From positions 270,980 through 334,979 of the forward strand of contig MNCI01020885.1 of assembly GCA_015680685.1 (NCBI GenBank): a stretch of 64,000 nt of DNA, written 5' to 3'. This DNA is from Gnetum montanum (Eukaryota > Streptophyta > Gnetopsida > Gnetales > Gnetaceae). The position numbers and the translations under genes were made by a program. This document shows, one piece after another, positions 1 to 11,450 of the stretch (position 1 is the first letter of the stretch; every line of letters starts with the position of its first letter). The notes below the pieces were generated by a model that saw only the letters and a program-made list of their open reading frames with translations, ran no database searches and was not told the DNA's origin.

Positions 1-918
1 CTACCTCTCTACTAGTGTGGTGTGCTTTGGGTCTTGTTCGCCCACAGAGCTAAGTGCCAAGATGCCTAAATGCCAAATTCCAAGTGCTTAAAAATACTTA
101 CATCCAAGGAATGCCAACCACTTGGGAATGCCAATAATCAAGGAATGCCAACCATTGGGGAATGCCAACAGTCAAGGAATGCCAAAAATTGGGGAATGCC
201 AACCATTGGGAAATGGAAACAGTTGAGGAATGCCAATAGTCAAGGAATGCCAACAGTTAGGGAATGCCAATAATCAGGGAATGGCAACTATCAAGGAATG
301 CCAACCATCAAGGATTGCCAATCATTGAGGAATGCCATCTATTGAAATGTTGGAGGTCCAAGGGTATTTATAGTGCTAGGGTTAGCACAAAATGTGGATC
401 AGGTGCCACATGGTAGTGTGGTATGTGGGACTACGAGAAAAATTCAAAAAAATTTCTAAGTCCAAAGGTGACCAAAAAATTTTCTAACTTTGGTTACTAT
501 GCTTGCTATGCTCTAAAGCATAGGTATAATTTGGGACAAATGGAGAATGTAGGAGAAATGAAAATTACTGATCTTGCTTGCTGAAGAAGTGTTGGAGCTA
601 AGGTGAAGGTTGATGTCAAGCTTTAGAGGCTTTTCAAGGCTACTAAGGCTTCTTTACAATGCTACACTGGCTATGCTCTAGAGTGTAACCCGACATCTAG
701 TGAAATTTTGAATTTGATGTCTAGCATTGACTACACTTGCTATGCTCTAGAGAGTAGCAAGGATACTTAGAAAAAACTTGGTAAAAATTCAATCTTCTTC
801 CACACTACGTTGGGTATGTTGGGGAGCATAGCACCAACACTTTGAAGAATTTGCAAAGTTTTAACACTTAGACAAATTTACAATTACAATGCTAAAGTCC
901 AAAATTTGTGGTGTTTCA
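1..918 (-). repeat. 3' LTR of element X (cut by window start)
   Basis: Aligns along its length with 12996-13930. On the minus strand it starts TGAAACACC, and the matching plus-strand end is ...GTGTTTCA in both copies. Homology continues to base 1, so the true outer end lies outside the window. It contains an array of about 20-bp repeats and many copies of a 'gctatgctctagag' type word. Confidence 0.85.
106..345. repeat. Imperfect ~20-bp tandem array in X LTR
   Basis: About a dozen degenerate units built on GGAATGCCAAC followed by variable AATTGGGG or ATCAA sequence. The same array is in the other LTR at 13102-13345 with different unit number and order, so it belongs to the LTR and has drifted since insertion. 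Confidence 0.85.
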
Positions 919-931
919 ATGGCCCCTCTTT
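919..931 (-). other. Polypurine tract of element X
   Basis: On the minus strand AAAGAGGGGCCAT lies directly before the LTR start TGAAACACC. This purine run is the expected primer for plus-strand DNA synthesis, and it is absent next to the other LTR. Confidence 0.7.
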
Positions 932-2939
932 GTTGTGTTTAGAGGAATGGCCCAAGAGACATTAACAAAGAATATGAAACACCACAGTAGGCAATACATT
1001 CGCATCAGTCATCGATACCAGATCAAGTGTTGTTCCACCATGCTTAAGAGTGTTGTGGATAAGGGTATATTGAGGGCAAAGGGTGTAGCAAATGCACTAG
1101 GGAGATGAAATGCAAACACGGGAGATGAAATGCAAACAATGATACAAGATATGAAGTCAGCATAGCTGACGGTGACCATGGCATGAAGTGGATTACCCCT
1201 GAAACATTAACCTCTTGTCGAAGTGCTTATGAGAGAGTCAAAATCAATCCAAGGCTAGACCAGTTGCGAAGTTGCAACAAGGTTAATTTTTTTGGGGATG
1301 CGCTTTTACTCTTTTTTCTTTTTTTTCTTTTTCATATTTTACTTTTTTTTTGAGTTTTTTTCTTTCTCTTTTTTTTTTCTTTTTTTTTCTTTGCTGCCAA
1401 GTGAACCTCTATTGGGTTCAGCTTACTACTGAATGCTAGGTACAAGTTGGCCATCGAGTAGATAGGCTTTGTTTTGATGTGACCATGTCATGTCTATAGA
1501 ATAGGTGTTTCCTCCCAAGGCTAAGTTGCATTACATCTACTTTGGCTTTGACTAGCCAATAGAGGCTCCCCATGGGATGAATTTTGTTACATCTGCCATG
1601 GGTTCTATGATTAACGTGAAGAGAATGCCATATGCGTCATCGTGCACATGCATTAGAGGGATGTGAAATCGTGAGGATGAGAGGGATAAGAGGCTATTGG
1701 GATGAAGTAGTAGATGTGTGTAGGCTGTAACAAGGTGAGGGGGATGTGCACTCTTGAGTGGGTTAACTAGTCCAATCATGCACATCGAAGCAATGTGGTG
1801 ACTTGCTACTGTGATGAGATGCACCTCTACACGACCACCTCTAGGGATTTGTGTTGCAAACATAGCTCTGAGAAAACAAGAAAACTATAAAATGTGAAAT
1901 AAAAGTGAAAATGTTAGATGTGAAGATGTTGTAAGTGTGTCAAATGTTGTTCTAGTTGCAAGTGCTTAGAAAGCCAGTGGAAGTGTTAGGGTGATGATGT
2001 TGCGAGTCCTCCAAAGGCTACACTGATGGTAGGTGCTTCAAAAGATTAGCAGAATGGTAGTAGGTGATGATGCTGTAAGTGCCCCAAGGGTTTCACCAAT
2101 GGTAGGTGCTCCAACAGATCAACAACATGCTAGTTTAAATTCCTGGCAAACCATGATGTGCTAGTTTATAGTCCTAGAAAATTGTTAAGTGCTAGTTTAA
2201 CGTCATAGCAAATGGTGGATGTTGTGCCAATTTAACATCATGACCCAAGGATGATTTGTGCTAGTTTATAGTCATAGTAGACTATCTATGCTAGTTTTTA
2301 TGTCATGGTGGATGAGTGCTTACCTTGCTTGTGTGAGGTGTGATGCTACATGCATAGTCATGTTGTGTGCTTGCAAGATCCTGTAAAATCAACTAGAAAA
2401 ACAACATCAAGTGGCACCTATTGTAAATAGAGTTAAAATGCATGAATAAAAGGAAAGTAATGCAAAAAGTGATAGTTTTAGGTCATTTTGGGTTGTGGGC
2501 TAGTTTAAGGCCTTTTCAAGCCATCACTAGTTTAAGGACTTTTTAGACCATGTGTTTTTGTAGTTTTATGATTTTTTTTTATTTTTATGTGTTTTCTTTT
2601 TTTGAAATACAATGCATAAGCTAAGTCGATGGATGCATAAAAAAAGTAGAAATGTATATACAAAGTGAAGTAGTTTGTAAACTAGGAAATTTGGTGAAAT
2701 GTAAATGCATGAACAAATGCAACACAACCAAAAACCAAAAAAAGAATGGCCTGTGGAGGCATGAGGTAAGTATGCACTAAGTGCATTTTTGGCCAAGAGA
2801 AATTCTTGCTCACATAGTTGCTTCCTAATTTGGTTTGGATTAGGGGATGCACAGGGCTTAGGATCCTCTGGGAGGCTATTGGCTTCAACTACTTGTTTAG
2901 GTATGTTAGCCTTAAACATTGCATTGGTTACCATAGGTG
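932..2939 (-). other. Noncoding region of X between protease and 3' LTR
   Basis: No coding similarity is visible on either strand. It holds a T-rich stretch at about 1296-1394 (A-rich on the element's own strand) and scattered repeats. RT and integrase would be expected here in a complete Tat/Ogre element and are not found. Confidence 0.6.
2120..2320. repeat. Imperfect 40-50 bp repeats around TGCTAGTTTA
   Basis: Five to six copies of a word like TGCTAGTTTA(a/t)(c)TCATAGCA spaced 35-50 bp apart. Related words occur at 2490-2550 and again near 11225-11300 in the same element. Confidence 0.55.
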
Positions 2940-3622
2940 TGCCACCAAGAAACTCCACCACTAGCACTTGCACCATGTCTATGTTGTGGATAGTCGAAGT
3001 GGATGATAACTTGACCACCTTCGTATGGAAGGTGGACTTCTTAGTAGATGGGAAAGGAGATAGCCTATAGTTGGACTAGCCAAGGCCTACCTAGGATCAT
3101 ATTGAAGCTTGGCATCTCCTCTATGACAGTAAGCCTATGCTAGTGGGGAATTACTCTCCTACCATGAAGGCTAAGTTGATTGTACCCTAGACGATGATGC
3201 ATGATTTGTTGAAGAATTTTAGACATGTAGTTTTGGTTGGCCTGATTTTGTCTACTAGGCCTAGCTTGTCGATGATGGAGTACAAGACTATGTTTTTTGC
3301 TACACCATCATCAACATGTACTCCCATGCACTACCCAACACGTATGCTAATTAACAACAGAGCTATAGTAACCTCCCCTTGTTCAGGGTTGATCTTGACT
3401 ACATCATCATGAAACACTAGGGATGTTGAACCCAATTCTTGTGCTGTAAGGGGAAACATCATTGCATAGATAGATGCCTCATCTATAGGAATGTCCTCTA
3501 TAATAAGAATGGAGGCCAACATTTGGGCCAATGCTTGGTAGTGAGTAGACAAGGTCATGACCAATTCATACAAACTCAACATTGTGTTCTTTTGCTTGAA
3601 CATTTTTTTCACCTAGGTTAGT
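2940..3622 (-). pseudogene. X protease region (Tat/Ogre-like), 3' part
   Basis: Read on the minus strand, the stretch from 3612 matches the conserved lead-in to the Tat/Ogre protease (a segment near YELVMTLSTHYQALAQML). The active-site block follows at about 3301-3320 as VDDG followed by KNIVLYSIIDKLG, corresponding to the usual VDNGSSLN pattern with changed serines. About 200 bp on is MILGRPWLVQL (3080-3110), the hallmark LGRPW motif after the protease flap. Stops and frame changes interrupt it, so it cannot make an enzyme. Its first codons lie on the far side of element B (from 9324), which split it. The retropepsin family is clear; the Tat/Ogre assignment is inference from LGRPW and the preceding linker. 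Confidence 0.75.
3618..3622. repeat. Target-site duplication of B, left copy (TTAGT)
   Basis: TTAGT directly before the LTR start TGATGAG. The identical TTAGT follows the other LTR at 9324-9328. Confidence 0.9.
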
Positions 3623-4490
3623 TGATGAGTAGTGAGGTACCCCTACACTCAACCATATGAATACGAGCGTTCATGCACGATCTAGTCAAACTCTGTGGCC
3701 AGGCTAGTTGTGGTATCTAAATAGTTACACGTTGATCATAGTTTGATATCTTTCCACGTGGACTAGTATTTTATTTATCACATATGGTTTAGTCCAAAGT
3801 GAGGCGTATGATGTGATCCTAAACTAATGCTACTCCTAGAGACAATGGAAAATAATCTTGATTAAACTAATGAGCAATAGGAAATGAGTTTAAGCTAGCC
3901 TAAGTGTGATGAGCATCCATTCCTTAATCATCCATACACATCTTGAACCTCATGCATGACTACTATTGGGATTACCAAGCGTAGATCCTAGGTATGCTAC
4001 TGGGTTACCAAGTAGTCACACTTAAATGCTTGTGATTAAGTCATACTCATTTCGCATTTAACAACAAGAATAGTAAATGATGATAAAGAAATATTAACTA
4101 AGAAAACAATAAATAACAATAACAATTAACAATAAAAATTAAATAATTAAAAATAAGTGAATGTTGCAATGATGAAGTAATCTCGATATTTATTTTCGGT
4201 CATGTGCACATCCAAGTATATCACACTTGAATAAGGATGTCATACAATTACAAGCATCACACTGCGGCCATGCATTGGGAAAATATTCTAACTCCTACGA
4301 AAAAAAATGCAAGGGCTTCGCTACAACTACTAGAAAGGTGCATAGGTGTGGTGGAGGGCCACTTATTTATAGGCTAAAATAGACGTTGCATAAACGGGGC
4401 CACGTATATGAGGCCACATCGACATGGCCGCGTATACGGGCTCTTGTATACATGACCTAGTGAACACAACGACCAATTAACACTTCATCA
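3623..4490 (-). repeat. 3' LTR of element B
   Basis: Pairs with 8435-9323. Plus-strand ends are TGATGAGTAG and CACTTCATCA. A TATA-like TATAAATA is present on the minus strand near 4365-4375. Its U3 repeats use the word GGCCACGTATAC instead of the GATATC array of EF and J. Confidence 0.9.
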
Positions 4491-4499
4491 TACCCCCAC
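4491..4499 (-). other. Polypurine tract of element B
   Basis: Minus-strand GTGGGGGTA directly before the LTR start TGATGAAG. The equivalent site in EF is at 24692-24700. Confidence 0.75.
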
Positions 4500-4669
4500 G
4501 ATTGAATAACAACTCATCCTTGAGTCAAAGAAAGTGAGGAACAAGCTTGATTGAATAAATAGTGGATAGGTATGGGATTATTGACTAACTAGAAATTTAT
4601 TCATGCCGCAGTGGAGAATTAAACAAAATTTGGACACAGAAACAAAAGACAAAACTTGTGGAACTCATG

Positions 4670-5101
4670 GGATTCCTGGTAGTGGATGCTCCTCTATTGG
4701 TGCCTTTCCTCTATTCTGTGCATTAGGCTTCTGAGATTGATATCATTGAAGAAGCACCTAATGTTTCTCCTCTTCTATTTGAGGATTATGAGCCGTTCAT
4801 GCTGATGTTCCAATGCTTGATGAAGTTAGCATTTCCCATGGGCACGGCAGCTATAGGAACACTTGATTGGCCTTGAAATGCATGTCGTAGATAGCCATCG
4901 TTCCTTTTCATAGGCTTGGGCCCTAACCTCTCCTCCTTTTTCTTGGATAGATTATGCAGTAATAGGAGTTCCATGATGGATGCTAAATGATTGTGCCTTC
5001 TTCTCTGCATGTTCTGCATGAGGTCCTTAGCCTTTGCCTCCCTCAGGTTGTTTGGTTGCACCTTGAGAAGGTCTTCCTTGTTGTCTTCTTTTAGGGCCCA
5101 T
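4670..5101 (-). pseudogene. Internally deleted 3' ORF of element B
   Basis: Begins at an ATG (5101) with MGPKRRQQGRPSQG, matching the start of the EF 3' ORF at 27663 (MAPKCEQ then stop then EGPSQG). After about 70 codons it jumps to sequence matching the last part of the EF ORF, so the central domain (about 2.3 kb in EF) is missing. Several stops and a frame change follow. The role of the full ORF is unknown; see the EF copy. Confidence 0.65.
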
Positions 5102-6411
5102 CTATAATCACACAAAGATCAATTGTTAGTAAGGCTATTGAAAAAAATTTCAATGATTTCATACCTTACTCATTGCCTATAATAAATGTTGAATTTGCTT
5201 AGTGTGATTTTAGAGTTAGAAATGTTTTCAAGGAAGTTGCCCTAAAATTTTAATGTTGGACCTGGTTTGTTTAGGTGACACATAAAAGGACTTGGTTTTG
5301 CGGAATGTTTTATAAAATGATGACAAAGGAAAAAATAGATTTGGAAATGAAGTACTTTGAGGGTATAAGATGAGGTGGTGGTGTGCAACAAGTACAAATT
5401 ACAAAAGTCATGCAAGTGGATCCTCCCCAAAGCAAGTTCCAACCTATATGACCTTGCATAATCACACCTTAAGATGTCCGTAGGCACTAGAAGGGTTAAA
5501 TGTAATCTATATCGATGCAACAAAACACACACATGTTGATACCACTATGATGAGGTATGAATTCAATGCTATACAAGACATGAGTCACAAATACATGAAC
5601 AGCGAGATGGAATGAATCGAAGAAGGGATTGCAGAGATTGGGACGTGAGGTAACTGACTCAGGGCACAATGAGTCTTGAGTATAGGGCATGATTAATGTG
5701 TCATTAGCCCATCGCTCCAAAATAAAGACCAAGTTCATTCCTCCTATCAGTGACATCGCATTGTTTCATCCAATGATGGACAACCATAAGAGCACTATGA
5801 TAGCAAGGCATATGATCACTTGGCGTTTTGTACAAGGGAGGAGTGACTTGGAACTTCTTTGTGGCATATTTTTTGTTTGGATGCTTTAGCACAGTCTCTT
5901 CTCTCTCTTTTTCTTGTTTTTGTTTTTTTTTTATGGGTGCCTTTAATACTCTTACTCCCATTTTTCGTTAGATCTACAAGGATCTTAGTACAACCAAGCT
6001 ACATGATAGCACCTATAGATGTCACCAAAGAGAATCCACAAGTTCCCTTGATGTCACACCCTAGCCATTCCCTCTTAGTCCATCATTTTTCACTCTGGGC
6101 ATAATGAGCACAAAATTACTTTAATTTTTAATGAGGTAAAGAATATCATCATATCCAGAGTAGAACCTCTTATTAATAGAATGGTTGGGTGGATGTGATG
6201 GGCTCACTGTTCAAATAATTAGTCACCTAAGACTTGATAGCATAGAACAACACCTCAACCAATGAGTCACATGAGTGTTTTATTCATAGATGAGATTACT
6301 CATAAAAAGATAGAAAGACAAAAGGATAAAACAATAAATTAAAAGGTGAAAAACTAGAAAAAAAAAGTTGAAAAATTAAAGAACAGAAAAATATTTACTA
6401 ATTCTGTGTTG
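5102..6411 (-). other. Noncoding linker between gag and 3' ORF in B
   Basis: The same sequence is in EF (27664-28494 joined to 40076-41279), in C downstream of pol (13931-14830) and at the start of the J linker (57963-58173). The conservation of this block next to pol in C, and next to gag in B and EF, shows what was lost in the pol-less family. Open frames here are short and differ between copies. Confidence 0.7.
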
Positions 6412-8298
6412 TTAGAATGGAGGATATCCCCCATAGCTAAATGGTTGAGCATGGCTAGAATTAATAAATGGAAGTTTGGGATCCTTGCATGTTGGAAATA
6501 TTGGGACCTAGTCATACTTACCCCATTGGGGTTCACACACTTGATTAAAGTTGACATAGTGGGGAAAGTTATATGATGTGGTTAATTTATAAGAAGTTGA
6601 CCCACTATGGTACTTGTGACCATAAGATGGTATGCAAGGATCAACATGTCTCTCCATGTGGCAATATTCATTAGGCCCCATGGTTGTTGGAGTATTGAGT
6701 GGTGCCCTTGATAAGGTAACATGAGATGTTGGGTTCGAAGAGGAAGATGCACCATAGTGTTGGATTTGTGCTGAGTTGGCGGATGTAGTGGTTTCTGAAC
6801 TGTGGTGTCCCTTTCGATAGTCACGTCTAAAGAAGGGATTCCTTCAATGTTGTGAAGGACCTCCACTGCTGTTAACAATAGCTGCACAAGTAACATTTGT
6901 GGGTTGGTGCTGTGGTGCAAAATATTCTGGCATAGCTGGCGATGATGTAGAATGGGGTGAAGTACGAGAATATTGAGATTGAGGAGAAGTGTAAGGCACA
7001 TGAGGTGGTGATCTTGTTGAAGAGGACAAGGGTGGATAGTACTTGGGAGAATGATAACAATGAGGTGAGGTAGAGGATGCTAATCCCATTGGAGAAATAG
7101 GGTGTTGAGCATAATAAGCATTAGGTGCTAGGACATACAAAGGGTATGGTCCAGTTGGCGGTGGCCTCCCCCACAACTGAGGTTTTTGCCACTGTGGTTG
7201 GACATAGTATTTTTGTATGAACTCTGGATGTAACATTCCTCCCCAATTCTCATGTAAATATGACAATATTGGACATTGACCTTTGGGGTGATCGTACAAG
7301 CAAATATCACATTGATACGTATGATTGGCAGTTGAGTTCTTATCTTTATTTTCTTCAACCCTTCTTTTTTATTGTCGCGTGGTGTCCTATCCTACTCCTC
7401 GATTTCGCATAGTTCATCCTCTAATAATGTTGGAATATTCTTCACATCTTTCATGTACCCAGTCCGTCATCTTATTAATCTTTGCCTCAATTTCATCTAG
7501 TGATTGTAGGATTGGAAAAGATAATTCCACCTCCTTGAAGTGAGTTGATTTCTCCTCTTCATGGTCATGGATCCTTGTTAAGTTAAGATTTTGGTCCTAT
7601 TGAGAGCTTTCAACATTCTCCCATTTTTCTATTTCTCCTTCTATGATATGGTACATTAGCCTTTCCTCGAAGAACCCATGGGCTAGGCAGTTGTTTAACA
7701 ATGCATCGTATCTTTCTAAGGCCGTGTCCAAAGGTTCATGTTGCGCTTGTTTCCATTCTTGGATTTCTCTCCTCAAGGCTGACACTTTCGCATAGGTTTG
7801 ATATCTTTCATTGAAAAGTTTTACCATTGTTAGCCAACGTCGAATTGATTTTAGTTTTAATGACCTATACCATACTTTTTCTTGGCCAACGAGTGTCAAA
7901 GGAAAGAGCTTAAGTTTTTGCCACCCATTATCAATGTTGTTGCATGTACAGGCATCGTAGAAGGCTTGTAAATGTTGTTGTGAATCTGAATCATAGCCTC
8001 CTAAAAACTTGGGAAAGTTGTTTAAATCAAGCATGAGTAGACAACTTTCCTTACAATGCCTGCAGACTATTCGAACAGCCTCTTGTATTTTTGTTAAGCT
8101 TGTAGTGTCCAATAGGGGTTCATCGTCATTGGGTAAGTTATGCTTTCATGTGTTGAGACGATGTTGTCTTTGTTTATGTTTATAAGAAACCCCCACCTCA
8201 GGTTGTGTACTCCAATCTTCATTGTTATAATATTCGTTGGTTCTCCAATGAATTGCCTCACTAGATGTGGCATTATTATAGTCTTGTAGGAGAGACAT
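6412..8298 (-). pseudogene. gag of element B (Athila-like)
   Basis: Starts at the first ATG after the PBS (8298-8296, MSLLQDYNNAT). The retrotransposon capsid domain is at 8112-7600 with blocks such as NIDNGWQKLKLFPLTLVGQ, KVWYRSLKLKSIRRW, LFNERYQTYAKV and ERLMYHIIEG. A zinc-knuckle variant follows near 7305-7270 (CDIC-LYD-H-PKGQ-C, spacing CX2CX3HX4C). The rest is proline, serine and tyrosine rich and ends YGGYPPF-stop at 6412. Gag would form the particle that packages element RNA in the cytoplasm. Two or more stops break the frame between capsid and knuckle, and about 35 residues after MYHII are deleted relative to EF and J. Confidence 0.85.
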
Positions 8299-8413
8299 GG
8301 TTGTAAATTTTTGTGTGATTTAATTCCAATTATTATTATTATTTTTCTACAAGATCTATTTTCAAGGATTTGTTACAGTGATCTATGATGTAACTAATCT
8401 AAATAACTAGCAT

Positions 8414-8433
8414 CGTCCCTGGCAATGGTGCCA
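8414..8433 (-). other. Primer binding site of B (tRNA-Asp type)
   Basis: Minus-strand TGGCACCATTGCCAGGGACG one base after the LTR end. It differs by a few transitions from the plant tRNA-Asp complement used by Athila-type elements (TGGCGCCGTTGCCGGGGA). Confidence 0.8.
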
Positions 8434-8434
8434 A

Positions 8435-9323
8435 TGATGAGCGGCAAGGTACCCCTACACTCAACCATACGAATACGAGCATTCATGCACGATCCAGTCG
8501 AACTCTGTGGACAAGCTAGTTGTGGTATCTAAATAGTTACATGTTGATCACAATTCGCTTTCTTTCCACCTGGACTAGTATTTCCTTTTTCATGTATGGT
8601 TTAGTCCAAAGTGAGGCGTATGATGTGATCCTAAACTAATGCTACTCCTAGAGACAATGGAAAATAATCTTGATTAAACTAATGAGTAATAGGAAATGGG
8701 TCTAACCTAGCCTAATTGTGATGAGAATCCATTTCTTAATCATCTGTATACATCTTGGACCTCGTGCATGACTACTACTGGGATTACCAAGCGTAGATCC
8801 CAGGTATGCTACTAGGTTACCAAGTAGTCACACGTAAATGCTCATGATTAAGTCATACTCATTTTGCATTTAACAACAGGAATAGTAAATGATGATAAAG
8901 AAATATTAACTAAGAAAAAAATAAATAACAATAATAATTAAACAATTAAAACTAAGTGAATGCTGCACTGATGAAGTAATCTCGATCTTTATTTCTGGTC
9001 ATGTGCACATCCAAGTACGTCACACTCGAATAAAGTTGTTGTACAATTACAAGCATCACACTGCGGGCATGCACTAGGAAAATATTCTAACTCCTATGGA
9101 AAAGAATGCAAGGGCTTCACTACAACTACTAGAAAGGTACCTAGGTGTGGCGGAGGGCCACTTATTTTTAGGCTAGAATAGACGTTGCATAAGTGGGGCC
9201 ACGTCGATGCATGGAAGGATGCATCAATGGGGTCACGTATACGGGGCCATGTTGATGTGGCCATGTATACAGGGTCCTGTATACATGGCCTAGTAAATGC
9301 AACAACCAATTGACACTTCATCA
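8435..9323 (-). repeat. 5' LTR of element B
   Basis: Pairs with 3623-4490. Starts TGATGAGCGG and ends ACACTTCATCA on the plus strand, next to TTAGT. It carries an extra copy of the U3 word (ATGCATGGAAGGATGCATC region near 9205-9225) compared with its partner. Confidence 0.9.
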
Positions 9324-9328
9324 TTAGT
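9324..9328. repeat. Target-site duplication of B, right copy (TTAGT)
   Basis: Identical to 3618-3622. Removing B and one TTAGT restores continuous X sequence in the gag-pro linker. Confidence 0.9.
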
Positions 9329-10100
9329 GTAGCTATGAACTCCTTGTCATCAGCCATTGTGTTGGCCTTGACTTTCTCCATGCTACTTGAGAGATGAATC
9401 TCTCATGGAGGGGACTTAGGCTTGGCATACTTGGCTTCCTTGGGGGCAAGGGCCCTAATGTTCAGTTGTTGCTTGTTGGTTATGGCATTTTCTTTGGCCA
9501 TGGGGGCTGCAAGGTGCTTGTTCATCCTCTTGCGTTGCCATTTGGTAGGCCTACTTGGGTTGCCAATGGGATAGGCCATCAAAGGAGGAGAGGTTGAGAT
9601 GTTGCCCATTGTTGGGTTTTGGATAGGTGAGGGGCCATCACGTTGTGGAACCCTTACGACAAATGATGGTTTAGGAGTTATTACAAGGCCAACTCATTAT
9701 GGCACCTTGACGATGAAAGGTTTCTTAGTGACTATTGTTGCTACATCATGCCAATTTAATGTCTTAATGAACAGTTGGTTTGGTTGCAAGTTTAACATCT
9801 TAGTGGATGATTGTTGTGGAACCTTGATCACAAAGGGTATTGTGGGTGCCTGAGTTGGCACTTTGATAACAAAGGAGGATCTCTTGCTTGTGGAGGTCAA
9901 GGGGATCCTTTCCTTGTTAGGAAGAATGCAAAACATAAAAGGTTGTTGCACGTGTTTAGACTTACCACCTATGCTAATGGAGTTTATGACATAGGGGTCA
10001 TTATCTGCATTGGATTGGATAGCTACATCGAGCACTAGTTAGCCCTATTCTATCATTCTTTGTAGGTCATCTTGCAAAGCATGATAGTTTTCTATAATAT
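9329..10100 (-). pseudogene. X gag-pro linker region
   Basis: On the minus strand it begins near NYHALQDDLQRMIE (about 10115-10070), a motif that in Tat/Ogre polyproteins marks the end of gag before the protease. It continues through a basic, proline and serine-rich stretch with repeats of the form (S/P)FV(I/V)KVP at 9950-9660. It ends DDKEFIATL at the B insertion, and the frame resumes at 3622. Only two or three stops interrupt about 260 codons, so it is one of the better preserved parts of X. Confidence 0.65.
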
Positions 10101-11450
10101 TACTAGATAGCTAGTGGTAATGAAAATATTGGTCTAGCTTGAAATGTTATGGGACTAGGGGCTTGTTTGGTACTACTTAGGTGGGGTTCCTTAGTAGTTC
10201 ATAATACTTGTCATGGTTTTGGTTAGAAATCTTCAATATGTGTTTGTGTTGGATTCACCTAGCTTTCAAGAGTTGCTCCAGCAGCTTAGAGGGTTCCATT
10301 GGTAGTGGTGTATACTTTGAGAAATCCTTGTGCTCAAAGTTGGGCCTTGGGGGCAGTCCCTAATAATGTAGGTGAGTTGGCACCAGAGTTGGTAGCTTTC
10401 TAAGCTAGGGCCTTGGACTACTTAGCTATTGGACCCCAATTGGTTTCTTTCATGCTAATGGACACTATTTCCACTATTTTGTTTTGCTTGTGCACATGTT
10501 GGTTTCTATAGACCACATAGGCCAGGTCATTGCTAGTTTGTGATGCCTCCTCAATGCCCTTCGTTTCAGCAAAGGCTTGGATAAGAGACTTTGGGGCCAG
10601 GTAATATAGTTTGAACTTGAAGAAGTCCTTCACTGAACCCTTGAAGATGGCCAGTAGGTGCATCTCTACTAGGGGTTCATACATTTCACTCAATGTCGTG
10701 TTCCAATGTTGGAGGAATTTTGGCACAAACTCTAAGGACCCCTACTTGACCTACATAAGTTGGTTGAGGTTACTTTAGGCTTTAGGTTATACCTGAAGTG
10801 TGTCACAAACTAGCTTATGAGATCCTCCAAAGAAGAGATTGAGGCCTTGGGTAGTGCATGATACTAGTATAAGGTCTTGCTAGTGAGTGACATAGGAAAC
10901 ACACACATGATGGCATGTGGCAAAGCTTGAAGGAGCAAGAACTTGGATCGGAATGTGAGCAAGTATGCATTGGAATCTCCTTCACCATTGTACTTGGTAA
11001 GTTGAGGCAGCTATTGGGAGACTCAAGGATGGAACTATAGGACTTATGGGGTTATTCCAATAGAATGCCACCACCTTGACAATGTTGGAGGAGTAGCCTT
11101 GAATTGGCTGATCTCCTCCATCAAGCTTTGGATCAGCTGGAATGCCTAATCCAAGCTTGGGGATGTGCCAGCCAGTTGCATTGGCTGGGCTTGCATTGGG
11201 TGTATAGCATAGGATCAAATTATTGATTGTGGAGTTTGCTAGTTTAACATCGTAGTAGACAGTTGTTGCTAGTTTAATGTCATAGCAGATGGGTTTAGTT
11301 AACATGTTGGCTATGCTATGGGTGTAGTGACTAAAGTAGGCCACACACGAGTGGGTTGGATGGACACTGTGGACACTGATGAGACAAGTGGGATGTAGGA
11401 TGCCTAAGTTGTCTGGGGCTAGGAGGTGGCCCATGCGTGAGCATAAGATT
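10101..11450 (-). pseudogene. gag of element X (Tat/Ogre-like)
   Basis: The minus strand shows a capsid-type block starting LTKYNGEGDSNAYLLTF (near 11000-10930), then FRSKFLLLQALPHA. In the 10726-10418 frame follow LQHWNTTLSEMYEPL and GSVKDFFKFKLYYLAPKSLIQAFAETKGIEEA, which fits the region where gypsy gag proteins end the capsid domain. A segment EHKDFSKYTPLPMEPSKLLEQLL (10340-10260) leads into the linker. The N-terminal part (11434-10982) is rich in polar residues. The frame is broken by several shifts and stops. No zinc knuckle was seen, which is usual for Tat/Ogre gag. Confidence 0.7.

Larger units (their letters stand above)
3623..9323 (-). mobile_element. Element B: complete pol-less Athila-like retrotransposon
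   Basis: 5701 bp, bounded by LTRs of 868 and 889 bp that start TGATGA and end TCATCA, with a perfect TTAGT duplication. Minus-strand order: 5' LTR, tRNA-Asp-type PBS, gag (8298-6412), AT-rich linker (6411-5102), short remnant of the 3' ORF (5101-4670), polypurine tract, 3' LTR. There is no protease, RT, RNase H or integrase. The same gag-linker-3' ORF order is seen in EF and, as far as it can be read, in J. By eye the two LTRs differ at about 20 of 250 compared positions. Confidence 0.9.

Noticed and set aside
106-345. Regularly spaced repeats that could suggest a CRISPR array
   Set aside because: Units are imperfect and contiguous with no unique spacers, no cas genes are near, and the array is part of a plant LTR.
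908-1108. Plus-strand open frame near the X LTR edge
   Set aside because: It crosses the LTR/PPT boundary on the strand opposite to the element's genes and has no recognisable motif.
1296-1394. T-rich run considered as the X polypurine tract or a transposon tail
   Set aside because: It is several hundred bases from the LTR; the AAAGAGGGG run at 919-931 directly abuts the LTR and is the better PPT.
2789-3070. Plus-strand open frame overlapping X protease
   Set aside because: It is the shadow of the minus-strand protease and LGRPW region, which has clear family motifs.
3623-9323. Possibility that the two B LTRs are solo LTRs of separate insertions
   Set aside because: The perfect TTAGT duplication at the outer edges, PBS at one inner edge and PPT at the other show a single complete element.
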